Assembly: GCA_030248215.1 (NCBI GenBank)
Contig: JASANG010000335.1
Coordinates: 62,001 to 126,000 of the forward strand
Reading direction: 5' to 3'
Length of the DNA stretch: 64,000 nucleotides
Origin: Enoplolaimus lenunculus
Lineage: Eukaryota > Nematoda > Enoplea > Enoplida > Thoracostomopsidae
This document shows, piece after piece, positions 63,613 through 64,000 of the stretch; within the stretch, counting starts at the first letter, position 1; the number at the start of each line of letters is the position of its first letter. The position numbers and the translations under genes were made by a program. The notes under the pieces were generated by a model. The model was not told the origin of the DNA. It searched no databases and worked only from the letters and a program-made list of their open reading frames with translations.

Positions 63613-64000
63613 CCTAGTATTTCAAAATCGCGGGAGGTGTTTTAAACTTTTCACTTTTCCAGTTTTCCAAACAAAACCTATGGTTCAATTTTTCCTACCA
63701 ACTCAGGGAAGATCGTAATCGTTTAAATTTTCCACTTTTCCCGTTTTCCAAATAAAATCTGCCTTCAGACTTTCCTTACCTAACTGGGGTTGTCAAAGCG
63801 TTTAAATTTGCCACTTTTATCGTTTTTAAAACAAACTTTACATTGCAGGTTTTCCCTACCGAACCAGGGAATAGTCAGGCTTATGAATTTTCCACTTTTC
63901 CAGTTCTCCCAGGCAAACTTTATGCTTGTGATTTTTCCTACCAAACCAGCGGAGTTCCTAGTCGTCAAACACGAGTGGCTGCGTTGCACTCCTGGTTATA

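Larger units (their letters stand above)
62388..64000. mobile_element. Foldback-type element with repeated arms (runs to window end)
   Basis: The outer left end (TATGACCAGGAGTGCAGCGA) matches the reverse complement of the last bases of the window (TATAACCAGGAGTGCAACGC). Both arms are built of degenerate tandem units of about 85-95 bp containing GGTAGGGAAAATCTGAAGCG and GAAAATGGGAAAAGTGGA, in opposite orientation left and right of about 63140. No transposase frame seen. Two other repeats are nested in it (62948-63078 and 63405-63612). Whether it ends exactly at 64000 cannot be seen. Confidence 0.82.

Overview
The window is animal nuclear DNA. It is AT-rich, genes are split by GT-AG introns, and most of the rest is short non-autonomous DNA transposons and tandem repeats. 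A receptor tyrosine kinase of the FGF receptor family with deuterostome-like kinase motifs, plus an FkbM/METTL24-like methyltransferase, suggests an invertebrate deuterostome, perhaps a tunicate. The species call is inference only. I saw no rRNA, no intact tRNA gene, no CRISPR array, and no convincing LTR element or LINE.

Region 1 (1484-29187, minus strand) is one complete-looking FGF receptor gene. I read 20 coding exons whose splice phases all agree. The model is 1,888 residues: signal peptide, Ig domain 1, a long D1-D2 linker with four cysteines, Ig domains 2 and 3, a transmembrane helix, a juxtamembrane region, an intact tyrosine kinase, and then an 876-residue disordered tail encoded by a single last exon. 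The tail holds five Tyr-x-Asn motifs of the Grb2-SH2 type and is the most unusual thing in the window. The introns carry minisatellites, palindromic MITEs and a 0.6 kb hairpin.

Region 2 (29188-60456) is about 31 kb with no gene I can support. It is a mosaic of MITE families, several with exact target-site duplications: hAT-like (8 bp), PIF/Harbinger-like (TTA/TAA), Tc1/mariner-like (TA), and TTAA-flanked elements carrying a tRNA-Gly(CCC)-like core. It also holds one nested insertion with a sibling empty site, and a minisatellite of exactly 22 units of 26 bp.

Region 3 (60457-61122, minus strand) is the last exon of an FkbM-fold methyltransferase gene related to METTL24. Its 5' exons are not recognisable here and probably lie beyond the right edge. 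From 62388 to the window end lies a foldback-type element with tandemly repeated arms and two nested insertions.

The two genes point the same way but have no evident functional link: one is a cell-surface growth factor receptor, the other a probable membrane-associated or Golgi-type methyltransferase.
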